Positions 17,624 to 27,270 of a stretch of 64,000 nucleotides of DNA are shown piece by piece. Positions within the stretch are counted from its first letter, which is position 1; the number at the start of each line of letters is the position of its first letter. The DNA is taken from assembly GCF_019891545.1 (NCBI RefSeq), contig NZ_JAHDIU010000002.1, forward strand, positions 372,001-436,000. The letters are read 5' to 3'. A model generated the notes under the pieces. It was not told the DNA's origin. It saw nothing but the letters and a program-made list of their open reading frames with translations, and did no database searches. Source of the DNA: Flavobacterium coralii. Its GTDB lineage: Bacteria; Bacteroidota; Bacteroidia; Flavobacteriales; Flavobacteriaceae. The position numbers were made by a program, and so were the translations under genes.

Positions 17624-19531
17624 ATGAGTTATTATCAGGTCAAAAATCTCGAACAATATTTTAAACATTATAATAAATCCATACGCGAACCCAGAAAATT
17701 TTGGGAACGCATTGCCGATGAAAACTTTACATGGTACCAAAAATGGGACAAGGTTGTAGAGTTTGATATGCAGGAGGCAAATATCAAATGGTTTTTAAAT
17801 GCCAAAGTAAATATTACCAAAAACTGCATAGACAGGCATTTGGCAAAACGTGGCGACAAAACAGCCATTATATTTGAACCGAACAACCCTGCCGAAGAAG
17901 CACAACACATAACATATAACGAACTGTATGACAGGGTGTGCAAAATGGCAAACGTGCTGCGCGATCAGGGCATAAAGAAGGGAGACAGGGTGTGTATATA
18001 CCTGCCCATGATACCCGAACTTGCAGTTGCAGTATTGGCCTGTGCCCGTATAGGTGCAATCCACTCCGTTGTATTTGCAGGTTTTTCGGCTTCAGCTGTA
18101 ACTTCAAGGATAAACGACAGCGGCTGTAAAATGGTTATAACATCTGACGGAGGCTTCCGCGGTAATAAGACGATAGAGCTTAAAAGTATTATTGACGAAG
18201 CACTGCAAAAGTGCGAAACAGTAGAAAAAGTACTTGTTGTTAAGCGTACAGGCTCTGAAGTTAAGATGAAAGAAGGTCGTGATATATGGTTACAACCACT
18301 ACTTGACGAAGCAATGGCTAATAACGTTGCCGAGATTATGGATGCCGAAGACCCGCTGTTTATATTATATACATCCGGCTCTACAGGCAAACCTAAAGGT
18401 ATGCTGCATACTACAGCCGGTTATATGGTATATTCGGCATACACTTTCAAAAACATATTTGCCTATGAAGAAAATGATGTGTACTGGTGTACTGCCGACA
18501 TAGGCTGGATTACCGGACATTCTTATATCGTTTACGGCCCGTTGCTTAACGGAGCTACAACCGTTATTTTTGAAGGCATTCCGTCATATCCTGATTTCGG
18601 GCGTTTCTGGGAAGTGATAGACAAGCATAAAGTTACTCAGTTCTATACCGCACCAACTGCAATACGTTCCCTGGCAAAAGAAAACTGGGAATGGGTAGAT
18701 AAATACGACCTGTCTACACTAAAAGTAATAGGTTCTGTAGGCGAACCAATTAACGAAGAAGCATGGCACTGGTATAACGACCATGTTGGCAAGAAAAAAT
18801 CACCAATAGTAGATACTTGGTGGCAAACCGAAACGGGAGGTATCATGATATCGCCACTACCATTTGTAACACCAACCAAACCTACTTATGCAACTTTGCC
18901 GTTACCGGGTGTGCAACCTGTACTTATGGATGAAAAGCGTAACGAGATTGAAGGTAACCAGGTAGTGGGCAGCCTTTGTATAAAATTCCCGTGGCCGGGA
19001 ATGGCGCGCAGCATCTGGGGCGACCACCAAAGGTTTAAAGAAACCTACTTTTCTACCTTCCCGGGTAAATATTTTACCGGTGACGGGGCGCTCCGTGATG
19101 AGGTAGGCTATTACCGTATTACAGGACGCGTAGATGATGTGGTTATAGTATCGGGCCACAACCTGGGCACAGCTCCTATAGAAGATGCTATTAATGAGCA
19201 TCCGGCTGTGGCAGAATCAGCTATAGTTGGCTTCCCGCACGATGTAAAAGGTAATGCGCTGTACGGCTTTATTATCTTAAAAGAATCAGGCGAAGGCAGA
19301 GACAGGGAAAACCTGAAGAAAGAAATTAATGAACATATCTCAAGCCATATTGGGCCTATCGCCAAACTTGATAAAATACAATTTGTATCAGGGTTGCCGA
19401 AAACACGTTCAGGTAAAATCATGAGGCGTATCCTCAGGAAAATAGCTGAAGGCGATTTTTCAAACTTCGGTGATACGACCACATTACTGAATCCTGAAAT
19501 TGTAGAGGAAATAAAAGAAGGAAAACTATAA
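17624..19531 (+). CDS. acs: acetyl-CoA synthetase (AMP-forming)
   Basis: A 635-residue acetate-CoA ligase of normal length. Visible motifs: LYTSGSTGKPKGMLHTTAGY (ATP loop), DTWWQTETGG, the FPGKYFTGDGA hinge region and PKTRSGKIMRR with the catalytic Lys near the C-terminus. It converts acetate, ATP and CoA to acetyl-CoA in the cytosol and is the final step of this module. A separate 90-base AT-rich gap before it, containing TATATTTA, may hold its own promoter; a strong terminator follows at 19556. Confidence 0.96.
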   Translation: MSYYQVKNLEQYFKHYNKSIREPRKFWERIADENFTWYQKWDKVVEFDMQEANIKWFLNAKVNITKNCIDRHLAKRGDKTAIIFEPNNPAEEAQHITYNELYDRVCKMANVLRDQGIKKGDRVCIYLPMIPELAVAVLACARIGAIHSVVFAGFSASAVTSRINDSGCKMVITSDGGFRGNKTIELKSIIDEALQKCETVEKVLVVKRTGSEVKMKEGRDIWLQPLLDEAMANNVAEIMDAEDPLFILYTSGSTGKPKGMLHTTAGYMVYSAYTFKNIFAYEENDVYWCTADIGWITGHSYIVYGPLLNGATTVIFEGIPSYPDFGRFWEVIDKHKVTQFYTAPTAIRSLAKENWEWVDKYDLSTLKVIGSVGEPINEEAWHWYNDHVGKKKSPIVDTWWQTETGGIMISPLPFVTPTKPTYATLPLPGVQPVLMDEKRNEIEGNQVVGSLCIKFPWPGMARSIWGDHQRFKETYFSTFPGKYFTGDGALRDEVGYYRITGRVDDVVIVSGHNLGTAPIEDAINEHPAVAESAIVGFPHDVKGNALYGFIILKESGEGRDRENLKKEINEHISSHIGPIAKLDKIQFVSGLPKTRSGKIMRRILRKIAEGDFSNFGDTTTLLNPEIVEEIKEGKL

Positions 19532-19555
19532 TAACAAACACTAACTATTTTCTGA

Positions 19556-19582
19556 AACAGCCCATTACAGGGCTGTTTTTTT
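19556..19582 (+). terminator. Rho-independent terminator after acs
   Basis: Stem AACAGCCC / GGGCTGTT with a 6-base loop, followed by a run of T on the + strand. Confidence 0.9.
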
Positions 19583-19663
19583 ATGGATTTGATTTTGTTT
19601 AAGCATATAATTATATTCTTTAAACCTAATCTTAAAATAGGAAGGATATTGTTTTTATATTGA

Positions 19664-19671
19664 TATATTTG
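19664..19671 (+). promoter_or_regulatory. -7 promoter element TATATTTG before the PAS kinase gene
   Basis: A perfect TAnnTTTG box 23 bases before the ATG at 19695. No well-placed -33 box is obvious. Confidence 0.55.
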
Positions 19672-19694
19672 TCTATTAGTATCTTCACTGCAAT

Positions 19695-22433
19695 ATGTCA
19701 TCATCTCACTTTTCAGATTCAGGAATAACAATGGCCCTAGAGGCCTCCGGTATTGGTATATGGCAGTTATCGGTTTCATCAGGTAAAATGCATATTAATG
19801 CAGTAGCCGCAACGCTTTTCGGGCTATCAGGAGAAAGTGAGGTACATTATACCGATATACTCAGGCATACCCATCCGAGGGATGCCGGCGAAGCACTCGC
19901 AACATGGGAATCGTTTATAGCACTTGCCCATGGCGACATAGAATTTAAATACCGCCTTTCGCAGCAGTTAGAAGGTAAAAGACTGCTCATAAGGGGAAAA
20001 TTCTATAGAGAAGGTGAAAACATAATTGCCTCTGGTACCGTTCAGCAAATCCGTAACAGTAACTTCTTTGAGCCACAGGTTGGGCAATACGATCTTAAGG
20101 CTATTATAGCCGAAGCCCCTCTGGCAGTAGCTTTATATGTAGGCAGGGAACTGATAATTGGTATTGCAAATGATGTAATGCTCAGTTATTGGGGTAAAGA
20201 CCGCTCTGTTATTGGCACAACGCTCGAAGAAGCCGTCCCTGAACTCGAAGGTCAGCCTTTCCTTCAGATACTTGATAATGTTTTTACAACTGGTACTATT
20301 TACCAGGTATCTGAAGCACCTGCAAAGCTGGCTCTTAACGGCGTACTGGATGTGTATTATTTCGACTTTACCTACAAACCTATGTATGATGAGAGAGGTG
20401 AAATATATGCCATCCTTAATACTGCGGTAAATGTTACCGACAGGGTTATAGCCAAGCGTAAAAGGCAGGAATCGGAGTTAAAGATCAGGGCAATAATAGA
20501 ACAGAGCCCTGTTGCCATTGCTTTTTTAAGCGGAAAAGAAATGATAATTGAGGTTGGGAATGACAGGATATTCGAACTTTGGGGCAAGGGTAGTGGCGTT
20601 ACCGGTATGGCTTTAGCAGAAGCATTGCCGGAAGTGAAAGACCAGGGCTTTATAGACCTTTTGGAAAATGTTTATACCACAGGCGAAACATTTTATGGTT
20701 ATGATTACCCTGCAAAGCTTATGCATGGCGGCGAGCTGAAAGATTTTTATTTCGATTTTACCTATTCTGCACTGCGTGATGAAGCAGGAAACATTAATGG
20801 TGTTTTAATACTTGCCATGGATGTTACACAAAGACTTAATAATATCAGGAAATTACAGGAAAGCGAATCACAGATAAGGGCAATTGTAAACTCTGCACCG
20901 GCAGCTATGGCGGTTTTCAGGGGTAAAGACCTTATAATAGATGTTACCAATAAAGCATTTCAGGATATTGTTGGCCGCAAGGAAGACATAACAGGTATGC
21001 CGCTGCTTGAAGCCATGCCCGAGATGACAGGCCAAAAGTCAATAGACCTTATGCATCATGTTCTTAAAACAGGCGAAAAAGTTCACAACTATGCCCGCCA
21101 GGTAGATATAGTTAAGCATGGGGTAATGACGCATAACTATTATAATGTGAGTTACACGCCACTTTTTGATGCTGACGGTAATGTTACTGCCGTTCTTGAT
21201 GTTGCCATTGATGTTACCGAAGCCATGAAAGTACGCCAGGCCATAGAGGAAGCCGAAGCTTCACTTCGCGGGGCAATAGAGCTTGCCGAACTGGGTACAT
21301 GGAGTTTTTATCCGGAAAGCAGTATGGTTACCTATTCTGAAAGGATGTTGCAATGGTTTGGTTTTGATGGCAAAACGGTAAATTTAGAACAGGTATTGGA
21401 AGTAATACATGCAAAAGACCGTGAACGGATTGCTGCCGCTGTAGAAAAAGCGCTTCAGCCGGGTTCTGACAGGCATTATGATGAAGAATATACCGTTGTA
21501 AACCGTTTAAACGGTAGAGAGCGTATACTGCACGCACAAGGGAGGGCCTATTTTAAAGAGGATGGCAAACCCTATTTGCTGACAGGTACTGCACAGGATA
21601 TAACAGCACAAAAGAAACTGCAACTGGAACTGGAGAACCAGGTTAAAGAGCGGACAGAAGAGCTGCAACGTGCCAATATAGAGCTTGAGGAAGCCAACCT
21701 GAGGCTTGTACATTCTAATGAGGAGCTGGCGCAATATGCTTATGTGGCGAGCCATGACCTGCAGGAGCCATTGCGAAAAATCAGTATATTTTCTAATCTT
21801 CTTAAAGATAAGGATACCGAAGGCAGGCATGCCTCTGTGGTAAATAAAATAATAAAGTCGTCCGAAAGGATGTCGTTGCTTATTAAGGATCTACTGGAGT
21901 TTTCGAGGCTTTTAAACCCGGATGTGCGTTTTGCACAGGTAAACCTTACGGAGATAGTAAAAGCGGTTATTGGTGACTTTGAGCTGCTTATAGAGGAAAA
22001 GTCGGCTAAGGTTAGTTATGAAAACCTCGTTGAAATTGAGGCTGTACCACTACAAATGAACCAGCTTTTTTATAACCTGATAAGCAATGCCCTTAAATTT
22101 GTACCAAAAGAAAGACAGCCGCTTATTAGCATTAGCTGTAAAATAGCTGACCCGGACACTATAAAAGACCACATTAGCCATGCAGAACCCGGTGTTACCT
22201 ACTATATTTTCACGGTTAAAGATAACGGCATTGGTATAAGTGGGCAATATGCCAAGCAGGTTTTTGAAGTATTTAAAAGACTGCACGGGCGGGAGGAATA
22301 CTCCGGGTCGGGTATAGGGCTGGCAATATGCAGGCGCATTGCTAACAACCACAACGGTGCCATATTTATAGAATCAGAGCCTGGTGTGGGCACGTCATTT
22401 CATATATTACTTCCTGAAAAACAAAAGCAATAA
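19695..22433 (+). CDS. multi-PAS sensor histidine kinase (soluble)
   Basis: A 912-residue kinase with no clear membrane segment. An N-terminal PAS-like domain (about 10-115) is followed by three closely related PAS domains (about 130-250, 262-380 and 390-505), recognisable by repeats such as IIEQSPVAIAF and GKDLIIDVTNKAF, and then a PAS_3-type domain (about 515-640). A coiled coil (640-680) leads to HisKA with H687 in ASHDLQEPLRK and a HATPase domain (DNGIGIS, GSGIGLAICRR). The DLQEPL motif is typical of cyanobacterial phytochrome-like kinases. No regulator gene adjoins it; it is separated from acs by a terminator and has its own promoter. Confidence 0.9.
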   Translation: MSSSHFSDSGITMALEASGIGIWQLSVSSGKMHINAVAATLFGLSGESEVHYTDILRHTHPRDAGEALATWESFIALAHGDIEFKYRLSQQLEGKRLLIRGKFYREGENIIASGTVQQIRNSNFFEPQVGQYDLKAIIAEAPLAVALYVGRELIIGIANDVMLSYWGKDRSVIGTTLEEAVPELEGQPFLQILDNVFTTGTIYQVSEAPAKLALNGVLDVYYFDFTYKPMYDERGEIYAILNTAVNVTDRVIAKRKRQESELKIRAIIEQSPVAIAFLSGKEMIIEVGNDRIFELWGKGSGVTGMALAEALPEVKDQGFIDLLENVYTTGETFYGYDYPAKLMHGGELKDFYFDFTYSALRDEAGNINGVLILAMDVTQRLNNIRKLQESESQIRAIVNSAPAAMAVFRGKDLIIDVTNKAFQDIVGRKEDITGMPLLEAMPEMTGQKSIDLMHHVLKTGEKVHNYARQVDIVKHGVMTHNYYNVSYTPLFDADGNVTAVLDVAIDVTEAMKVRQAIEEAEASLRGAIELAELGTWSFYPESSMVTYSERMLQWFGFDGKTVNLEQVLEVIHAKDRERIAAAVEKALQPGSDRHYDEEYTVVNRLNGRERILHAQGRAYFKEDGKPYLLTGTAQDITAQKKLQLELENQVKERTEELQRANIELEEANLRLVHSNEELAQYAYVASHDLQEPLRKISIFSNLLKDKDTEGRHASVVNKIIKSSERMSLLIKDLLEFSRLLNPDVRFAQVNLTEIVKAVIGDFELLIEEKSAKVSYENLVEIEAVPLQMNQLFYNLISNALKFVPKERQPLISISCKIADPDTIKDHISHAEPGVTYYIFTVKDNGIGISGQYAKQVFEVFKRLHGREEYSGSGIGLAICRRIANNHNGAIFIESEPGVGTSFHILLPEKQKQ

Positions 22434-22436
22434 CAT

Positions 22437-22895
22437 ATGAAACCTTTTTTTGCCGAACTGTTTCAGTACACATTTCATTTTAATGATAAGGTAACCGATG
22501 CGCTAATTGCCGGCAGTATTGTGCCCATACACGAAAAAGCCCTTATGCTGCTTAACCACACTATTAATGCCCACGAAATATGGAATGCACGTATTAACGG
22601 CAGCGAGTGCCACACGCAGGTTTGGGAAATGCGCCCCATAGACAAGCTAAAGGCAATTAACGCGCAAAACTATAATGATACACTTGCTATACTTGAAACT
22701 GCCGACCTTGAAACGGTTATCAGTTACACCAACAGCAAGGGGCAGCCGTTTACCAACACGGTAAAGGATATACTTTTTCATGTAATTAACCACAGCACTT
22801 ACCACAGGGGGCAAATAGCTACCAATTGTAAAGAAAATGGCATTATGCCATTGGTAAGCGATTATATTTTTTACAAGAGGGATTTGGAGGTGTGA
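22437..22895 (+). CDS. DinB-family protein
   Basis: A 152-residue four-helix protein of the DinB/YfiT family. The metal-binding histidines appear as NHTINAHEIW near residue 37 and HVINHSTYHRGQIA near 115-128. Members bind a divalent metal and many are thiol transferases, but the role of this one is unknown. It begins 3 bases after the PAS kinase stop, so the two are co-transcribed. Confidence 0.85.
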   Translation: MKPFFAELFQYTFHFNDKVTDALIAGSIVPIHEKALMLLNHTINAHEIWNARINGSECHTQVWEMRPIDKLKAINAQNYNDTLAILETADLETVISYTNSKGQPFTNTVKDILFHVINHSTYHRGQIATNCKENGIMPLVSDYIFYKRDLEV

Positions 22896-22914
22896 AAAAT
22901 AAGTGGTTGTATAA

Positions 22915-22945
22915 TTTGTACAATTTATCTTAAAAGGTATTTTTG
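22915..22945 (+). promoter_or_regulatory. promoter TTTG-N19-TATTTTTG
   Basis: A full Bacteroidetes-type promoter (TTTG at 22915-22918, TATTTTTG at 22938-22945) 33 bases before the BspA-like gene. Confidence 0.75.
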
Positions 22946-22978
22946 TCAAATTATTATTACCAATTCAACCTTTAATCA

Positions 22979-24613
22979 ATGAAAAAGAATTACTTATTAT
23001 TTATTGCTTTATTAGCAACATACTTAGCAAATGCACAGGCACCATTTATTACAACCTGGAATATTTTGAGCGGCGATACTGTAATTATTCCTGTTGTTGA
23101 AGATGATGCCATACCTGATAGTTATACTATTGATTTTGGAGATGGTACAATTCTTACCAATCAATCAGGGGAGGTTTCTCATACATACGCAAACGGAGGT
23201 ATATATACTGTAACAATGTCAGGAAACTTTACTAGAATAAAATTTCAGGTTGAAAGTACAAATACCTGCCTTAAATTGTTAACAATAGAGCAATGGGGAG
23301 ATATACAGTGGACAAGTATGGAAAGGGCATTTAACTATTGTAGTAATCTAGTTGTGAATGCAGATGATATTCCTGACTTAAGCAATGTAACAAACATGTC
23401 ATATATCTTCGCAAATACAACTATGAATCAATCCATAGATGGCTGGGACGTTTCTAATGTAACAAATATGGAAGGCGCCTTTTGGAATAGTAGTTACAAT
23501 CAACCATTAAATAATTGGGATGTGTCAAACGTAACGAATATGAATGGAATGTTCCAAAGTAATTTATATTTTAACCAGCCTTTAAATAACTGGGATGTTT
23601 CAAATGTTACTGGTATGAAAAGAATGTTTCAAGGTTGCCAACAATTTAATCAGCCGTTAGATAACTGGGATGTTTCCAATGTTACTAATATGGAACTCAT
23701 GTTCGGTAGAGCAATGTCTTTTGATCAGCCGTTGAGTAACTGGAATGTATCAAGCGTTATTAATATGAGAGGTATGTTTGAAGTAACACCATTTAATCAT
23801 ACAATAAATAACTGGAATGTTTCAAGTGTTACTAATATGGAGAATATGTTTTGGTCATGCCAATACTTTAATCAACCTCTCGATAATTGGGACGTTTCTA
23901 ATGTATCTGATATGTCTAGTATGTTTTATAATTGTATAGCTTTTAACCAACCTTTAAATAACTGGAATGTATCAAATGTGACTGATATGGAGGCTATGTT
24001 TTTGAATGCAAATTCTTTTGATTATCCCTTAAATAATTGGGATGTATCAAATGTTACAATAATGGGTGGTATTTTTTATTATGCAACTTCTTTTGACCAA
24101 GACATTTCTTCATGGGATTTTAATCAGGGCATTACATTCAATAACGTTTATTACCAAGCTTTTGATTATACGGCTTTTGGTAATTCGAACTTAAGTATTA
24201 ATAATTATGATAGTTTATTAAACAAATTTAAGGAATTGGGATTGTCAAATAAAAGTATAGGGGCCGAAACGCTAATGTATTGTGACCAAGAAACCAGAAA
24301 TCATTTAATTAACGAATTAGGATGGATTATTGAAGGTGATAATTTAGCAGAAGATTGTACAGCAGATATTCCCTTGTTTGATGAGAATCAAATATCTATA
24401 TATCCTAATCCTGTAAATGATTTTCTGTATATAGAAAATAAATCAGATGTTGTTGTTGAAAAAGTTATCATATATAACCTGCAAGGGCGTGAACTAATAA
24501 ACATAGATGAGAATTTGAGTACTATCAAAGTTGATAATTTAAGTATAGGAGTATATATAGTAAATTTAATAACAGATAGAGGTTCATCAGAATATAAGCT
24601 TATCAAAAATTAA
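22979..24613 (+). CDS. BspA-like leucine-rich repeat surface protein with T9SS sorting tail
   Basis: A 544-residue secreted protein. A signal peptide (to about ANAQ, residue 20) is followed by a PKD-like region (DSYTIDFGDGT) and then nine repeats of about 24 residues from roughly 150 to 380 with the pattern NWDVSNVTNM..MF....FNQPL, the BspA/DUF285 type. After a spacer the C-terminus (about 465-544) is a type IX secretion sorting domain: ISIYPNPVNDFLYI, then GVYIVNLIT and a final KLIKN. It is probably exported by T9SS and attached to the cell surface, where such repeats often mediate binding. A larger paralogue is encoded at 49412-52276. Confidence 0.9.
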   Translation: MKKNYLLFIALLATYLANAQAPFITTWNILSGDTVIIPVVEDDAIPDSYTIDFGDGTILTNQSGEVSHTYANGGIYTVTMSGNFTRIKFQVESTNTCLKLLTIEQWGDIQWTSMERAFNYCSNLVVNADDIPDLSNVTNMSYIFANTTMNQSIDGWDVSNVTNMEGAFWNSSYNQPLNNWDVSNVTNMNGMFQSNLYFNQPLNNWDVSNVTGMKRMFQGCQQFNQPLDNWDVSNVTNMELMFGRAMSFDQPLSNWNVSSVINMRGMFEVTPFNHTINNWNVSSVTNMENMFWSCQYFNQPLDNWDVSNVSDMSSMFYNCIAFNQPLNNWNVSNVTDMEAMFLNANSFDYPLNNWDVSNVTIMGGIFYYATSFDQDISSWDFNQGITFNNVYYQAFDYTAFGNSNLSINNYDSLLNKFKELGLSNKSIGAETLMYCDQETRNHLINELGWIIEGDNLAEDCTADIPLFDENQISIYPNPVNDFLYIENKSDVVVEKVIIYNLQGRELINIDENLSTIKVDNLSIGVYIVNLITDRGSSEYKLIKN

Positions 24614-24625
24614 GTCAAAGTATAT

Positions 24626-24657
24626 AAAACACCTGCCATTTGGCAGGTGTTTTTTTG
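24626..24657 (+). terminator. Rho-independent terminator after the BspA-like gene
   Basis: Stem ACACCTGCC / GGCAGGTGT followed by seven T. Confidence 0.9.
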
Positions 24658-24703
24658 TTCAATAATTTTTCCTAACACATTACTGTCAATTCTGTTATTT
24701 TCT

Positions 24704-24711
24704 TACTTTTG
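24704..24711 (+). promoter_or_regulatory. -7 promoter element TACTTTTG
   Basis: Matches TAnnTTTG, 35 bases before the E1 gene ATG; no clear -33 box. Confidence 0.5.
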
Positions 24712-24745
24712 ATGGCACAAATAAGAGAATCTTTCAAAAAACGTT

Positions 24746-26722
24746 ATGCAATTCAACCGCAAACAATTAACCAATCAACAATTACTCAATCTTTATAAGA
24801 AACTGCTAAAGCCCCGTATGATAGAGGAGAAAATGCTCATCCTCATACGCCAGGGCAAAGTTTCCAAATGGTTCAGCGGGATAGGGCAGGAGGCCATATC
24901 TGTAGGTGTTACCGCCGTGCTGGATAAAGACGAATATATACTGCCAATGCACCGCAACCTGGGCGTTTTCACAGGGCGCGACATTCCGCTGTACCGCCTG
25001 TTCTCGCAATGGCAGGGCAAGGCAAACGGCTTTACCAAGGGCCGCGACCGCTCGTTCCACTTCGGTACGCAGGAGTATAAAATAATAGGTATGATATCGC
25101 ACCTGGGTCCACAGCTTGGCGTTGCCGATGGTATTGCACTGGCTAACAGGCTACGCAAAAACGGTAAGGTAACCGCCGTATTTACAGGCGAGGGCGCAAC
25201 AAGTGAGGGCGATTTTCACGAAGCATTAAACATTGCCGCCGTGTGGGACTTACCGGTGCTTTTCATCATAGAAAATAATGGCTACGGGCTTAGTACACCA
25301 ACCAATGAACAGTACCGCTGCGAGAACCTTGCCGACAAGGGCAAAGGCTACGGTATGGAGAGCTATATTATAGACGGTAACAACATTTTAGAGGTATATA
25401 CCCAACTAACCGACATAGTGGCTTCTATGCGCGAAAATCCGCGCCCGGTGCTGCTTGAGTTTAAAACTTTCAGGATGCGCGGGCACGAAGAGGCAAGCGG
25501 CACAAAATACGTTCCGCAGGAGCTTATGGATATGTGGGCTGCCAAAGACCCTGTAGATAATTATCGCAGCTACCTGATGCAGGAAGGCGTGCTTACCGAA
25601 GATATGGATAAGGAAATGCGCGCAGAGCTGAAAAAGGAAATAGATGAAAACTACCAGCAGGCTTCTGCCGAGCCGCCTATTGAAGCAAGCTTAACCGAAG
25701 AGTTAAATGATGTTTACAAACCGTATCAATATGAGGAAGTTAAATCTGATGGAGAAGCGGAAAATGTCAGGATGATTGATGCTATTTCGCAAGGGTTAAG
25801 GCAAAGCATGCAGCGCCATGAAAACCTTGTAATAATGGGGCAGGACATAGCCGAATATGGCGGGGCATTTAAAATAACAGAAGGCTTTGTTGCCGAGTTT
25901 GGCAAAGAGCGCGTGCGCAATACCCCAATTTGCGAATCGGCTATTGTATCTGCGGGTATGGGGCTTTCCATTAACGGCTATAAGTCGGTTATCGAAATGC
26001 AGTTTGCCGATTTTGTTTCTACAGGCTTTAACCCGATTGTAAACTATTTAGCCAAAGTGCATTACCGTTGGCAGGAACACGCCGATGTGGTGGTGCGCAT
26101 GCCTTGCGGGGCAGGGGTACAGGCGGGTCCTTTCCATTCGCAAACCAATGAGGCATGGTTTACCAAAACCCCGGGGTTAAAGGTGGTTTACCCGGCTTTC
26201 CCGTATGACGCCAAAGGTTTGCTTGCCACAGCAATAAACGACCCTAACCCTGTAATGTTCTTTGAACACAAGGCACTGTACCGCAGTGTGTATCAGGATG
26301 TACCTAAAGATTATTATACGTTACCTTTCGGGCAGGCTGCTTTGCTTAAAGAAGGTGAGGATGTTACTATCATATCTTTTGGGGCGGGAGTTCACTGGGC
26401 ATTAGAAACGCTGGAAAAGAATCCGCATATAAAAGCCGACCTTATCGACCTGCGCACGTTACAGCCGCTTGACACTGAAACGATATTTAAATCGGTAAAG
26501 AAAACAGGCAAGGCTATTGTATTGCAGGAAGACACACTGTTTGGCGGCGTAGCCAGCGATATTTCTGCCATGATAATGGAAGAATGCTTTGAATACCTTG
26601 ATGGCCCTGTAAAACGTGTAGGCAGCCTTGAAAGCGCCATACCGTTTACCAAAGCGCTGGAAGACCAGTATTTGCCAAAACAACGTTTTGAAGCAGCTTT
26701 GCAGGAACTCATAGCTTATTAA
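24746..26722 (+). CDS. branched-chain 2-oxoacid dehydrogenase E1, fused alpha/beta
   Basis: A 658-residue fusion of both E1 subunits. Residues 1-315 are E1 alpha with the thiamine diphosphate motif ([16 protein letters not shown] ... IENNGYG), and residues 340-658 are E1 beta (transketolase-like, [26 protein letters not shown]). E1 decarboxylates branched-chain 2-oxoacids and hands the acyl group to lipoyl-E2. The fused form is normal in Flavobacteria. E2 and E3 are not in the window. It stands alone between its own promoter and terminator. Confidence 0.9.
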   Translation: MQFNRKQLTNQQLLNLYKKLLKPRMIEEKMLILIRQGKVSKWFSGIGQEAISVGVTAVLDKDEYILPMHRNLGVFTGRDIPLYRLFSQWQGKANGFTKGRDRSFHFGTQEYKIIGMISHLGPQLGVADGIALANRLRKNGKVTAVFTGEGATSEGDFHEALNIAAVWDLPVLFIIENNGYGLSTPTNEQYRCENLADKGKGYGMESYIIDGNNILEVYTQLTDIVASMRENPRPVLLEFKTFRMRGHEEASGTKYVPQELMDMWAAKDPVDNYRSYLMQEGVLTEDMDKEMRAELKKEIDENYQQASAEPPIEASLTEELNDVYKPYQYEEVKSDGEAENVRMIDAISQGLRQSMQRHENLVIMGQDIAEYGGAFKITEGFVAEFGKERVRNTPICESAIVSAGMGLSINGYKSVIEMQFADFVSTGFNPIVNYLAKVHYRWQEHADVVVRMPCGAGVQAGPFHSQTNEAWFTKTPGLKVVYPAFPYDAKGLLATAINDPNPVMFFEHKALYRSVYQDVPKDYYTLPFGQAALLKEGEDVTIISFGAGVHWALETLEKNPHIKADLIDLRTLQPLDTETIFKSVKKTGKAIVLQEDTLFGGVASDISAMIMEECFEYLDGPVKRVGSLESAIPFTKALEDQYLPKQRFEAALQELIAY

Positions 26723-26743
26723 CTTTACAGATAATTATAATAT

Positions 26744-26769
26744 AAAAGCCCTGCATTTGCAGGGCTTTT
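26744..26769 (+). terminator. Rho-independent terminator after E1
   Basis: Stem AAAAGCCCTGC / GCAGGGCTTTT around a short ATTT loop. Confidence 0.9.
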
Positions 26770-26831
26770 GCTGTTTATACCATTATAGATAAAACCATTT
26801 GTAATCTTTTTATCACAGTTGTTTTGATATG

Positions 26832-26839
26832 TATCTTTG
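26832..26839 (+). promoter_or_regulatory. -7 promoter element TATCTTTG
   Basis: A perfect TAnnTTTG box 38 bases before the ATG at 26878, inside an upstream extension of the reading frame. It therefore supports the ATG as the start. Confidence 0.6.
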
Positions 26840-26877
26840 CAGTAGAAAAAAAGAAGTTAAATTTATCAGAGAAGCTT

Positions 26878-27270
26878 ATGAGATTTCATACCAGAAAATG
26901 GGTTAAACCCGAAGACCTTAACCCCAACGGAACGCTGTTTGGCGGTAAACTGCTTGCCTGGATTGATGAGGAAGCAGCATTATATTCTATTATACAATTA
27001 GAAAACCCGCACGTAGTAACCAAATATATGTCAGAGATCAATTTTATGAGTTCAGCAAAGCAGGGCGATATTGTAGAAATCGGTATAGATGTGGTAAAAT
27101 TCGGTACTACATCTATCACGTTACGTTCTGAAGTACGCAATAAAATGACCCAGGAAAAAATCATTACCGTAGATAATATTACTATGGTTAACCTTGACAG
27201 CCTGGGCAGGCCTTCGGCTCATGGTAAAACCAAAATAGAATATGTAGAGGACAGGCTTAAGAAAGCTTAA
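26878..27270 (+). CDS. hotdog acyl-CoA thioesterase (YciA/BFIT type)
   Basis: A 130-residue thioesterase. The motif NPNGTLFGGKLLAWIDEEAA is the hallmark of the acyl-CoA hydrolase (YciA-like) family, with Asn and Asp as likely catalytic residues. It would hydrolyse short to medium acyl-CoAs in the cytosol. The frame opens at a TTG 54 bases earlier, but the promoter box and the conserved N-terminus point to the ATG at 26878. Its stop overlaps the stop of the convergent channel gene by 4 bases. Confidence 0.85.
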   Translation: MRFHTRKWVKPEDLNPNGTLFGGKLLAWIDEEAALYSIIQLENPHVVTKYMSEINFMSSAKQGDIVEIGIDVVKFGTTSITLRSEVRNKMTQEKIITVDNITMVNLDSLGRPSAHGKTKIEYVEDRLKKA

